Source: Reclinomonas americana ATCC 50394
Taxonomy: Eukaryota; Jakobida; Jakobea; Jakobida
DNA length: 20,773 nt
Assembly (NCBI GenBank): GCA_048213135.1
Contig: PS015047.1
Span: forward strand, 99,423-120,195
Reading direction: 5' to 3'
Shown here: positions 19,946 to 20,773 of the stretch, piece by piece
Numbering within the stretch: position 1 is the first letter of the stretch
Layout: each line of letters begins with the position of its first letter
Position numbers and translations under genes: made by a program
Notes under the pieces: model-generated
Seen by the model: the letters and a program-made list of their open reading frames with translations, nothing else
What the model was told of the DNA's origin: nothing
The model's database searches: none

Positions 19946-20424
19946 NNNNNNNNNNNNNNNNNNNNNNNNNNNNNNNNNNNNNNNNNNNNNNNNNNNNNNN
20001 NNNNNNNNNNNNNNNNNNNNNNNNNNNNNNNNNNNNNNNNNNNNNNNNNNNNNNNNNNNNNNNNNNNNNNNNNNNNNNNNNNNNNNNNNNNNNNNNNNNN
20101 NNNNNNNNNNNNNNNNNNNNNNNNNNNNNNNNNNNNNNNNNNNNNNNNNNNNNNNNNNNNNNNNNNNNNNNNNNNNNNNNNNNNNNNNNNNNNNNNNNNN
20201 NNNNNNNNNNNNNNNNNNNNNNNNNNNNNNNNNNNNNNNNNNNNNNNNNNNNNNNNNNNNNNNNNNNNNNNNNNNNNNNNNNNNNNNNNNNNNNNNNNNN
20301 NNNNNNNNNNNNNNNNNNNNNNNNNNNNNNNNNNNNNNNNNNNNNNNNNNNNNNNNNNNNNNNNNNNNNNNNNNNNNNNNNNNNNNNNNNNNNNNNNNNN
20401 NNNNNNNNNNNNNNNNNNNNNNNN
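19946..20424. other. assembly gap (479 N) hiding the 5' part of WD40 gene 7
   Basis: Preceded by the spacer CT tract and followed in frame by blade sequence. It must contain the start codon and the first blades of gene 7, unless more than one gene has been collapsed here. Confidence 0.99.
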
Positions 20425-20773
20425 GGGCACGACAAGACTGTTCGAGTGTGGTCGCTGGCGAGTGGAGAGGAAGTGCGACGAGCTTACGAGCACTCTTCTT
20501 GGGTGCATTGTGTTGCCATCACTCCCGATGGACAGCATGTGGTGTGCGGGGGCTATGACAGACCAGTGTGCGTGTGGTCATTGGTGGCGGGTGGAGACGA
20601 GGTGCGACGGCTGGAGGGACACGTTCGCTGGGTGGACACAGTCGCCGTCGCGCCCGATGGGCAACACATCGTCAGTGGCGGTGACGACGACGGGACGGTG
20701 CGAGTGTGGAGCACACCGTACGGCCTCGCTCGCCAGGAGCTCAATTGTGCACGTGCGGCCATGCAGGCTGTCC
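20425..20773 (+). CDS. WD40 array gene 7, partial at both ends (lineage C)
   Basis: The frame after the gap reads HDKTVRVWSLASGEEVRR, then a blade opening YEHSSWVHCVAITPDGQ with the lineage-C insertion (SLVAGGDEV), then a final blade (GHVRWVDTVAVAPDGQ, ending GGDDDGTVRVW). The tail starts TPYGLARQELNCARAAMQAV and runs off the window. The 5' end is lost in the 479-N gap. The blade 6 insertion and the blade 7 extra residue group it with genes 3 and 5. Confidence 0.85.

Larger units (their letters stand above)
12209..20773 (+). repeat. tandem gene array with nested 126-bp blade repeats
   Basis: Two repeat levels. The outer unit is a gene plus spacer, roughly 1.3 kb (start-to-start distances 1304, 1323, 1316, 1320 and 1251 bp for genes 1-6). 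The inner unit is 126 bp (42 codons), present seven times per gene, with near-invariant strings such as GTGTGGTCACTGGCGAGTGG and CCGTCACTCCCGATGG. Base-level identity between blades is high even at synonymous sites, which points to unequal exchange or gene conversion. Confidence 0.93.

Noticed and set aside
12209-20773. Kinetoplastid-like polycistron with trans-splicing (same-strand array, CT tract before each ATG)
   Set aside because: Neighbouring genes have many ordinary spliceosomal introns, and most array genes lack an AG between the CT tract and the start codon.

Overview
This window is nuclear DNA from a eukaryote, most likely a unicellular one that I cannot place taxonomically. The signs are spliceosomal introns, several only 44 to 75 nt long, long (GA)n, (CT)n and (ACGT)n microsatellites, and scaffold gaps of Ns. 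There is no operon structure, no prokaryotic signal, and no tRNA, rRNA, CRISPR or transposon that I can recognise. The exon joins below were solved by hand: each intron was accepted only if donor, acceptor, phase and protein continuity agreed.

Left part (1 to about 6.4 kb): a divergent gene pair. On the minus strand, a coiled-coil protein of unknown function starts at 3438 and runs left through five exons to about 126. On the plus strand, a seven-exon gene (3538-6418) encodes a TMEM115/DUF1751-family multi-pass Golgi membrane protein. The two start codons lie about 100 bp apart, so the genes probably share a promoter. Their introns are full of minisatellites and microsatellites.

Middle (about 6.4 to 11.5 kb): about 700 bp without a convincing gene, then an eleven-exon plus-strand gene (about 7137-11497) for a protein of about 1,100 residues that I do not recognise. 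It looks mostly helical and is rich in Arg, Trp and hydrophobic residues.

Right part (11.5 kb to the end): a head-to-tail array on the plus strand. It has a degenerate C-terminal relic (11505-11683), five complete intronless WD40 genes, a sixth interrupted by a gap, and a seventh that lost its start to a gap and runs off the window. Each complete gene encodes about 357-361 residues: a short leader, seven nearly identical 42-residue WD40 blades (one closed propeller), and a 59-63 residue Cys-containing tail shared by every copy. Blade-by-blade comparison sorts the genes into three lineages in the order A-B-C-A-C-B-C. The spacers have their own duplication history and share a conserved motif (GAGAACTTCNGTCCCATC followed by an AGGACA box), usually 55-90 bp before the ATG, then a CT tract running almost to the start codon. 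This array is the best candidate for an undescribed system: a fast-evolving family of single-propeller proteins with internally homogenised blades and variable surface positions, formally similar to the WD40 parts of fungal non-self recognition proteins but without any NACHT or other signalling domain.
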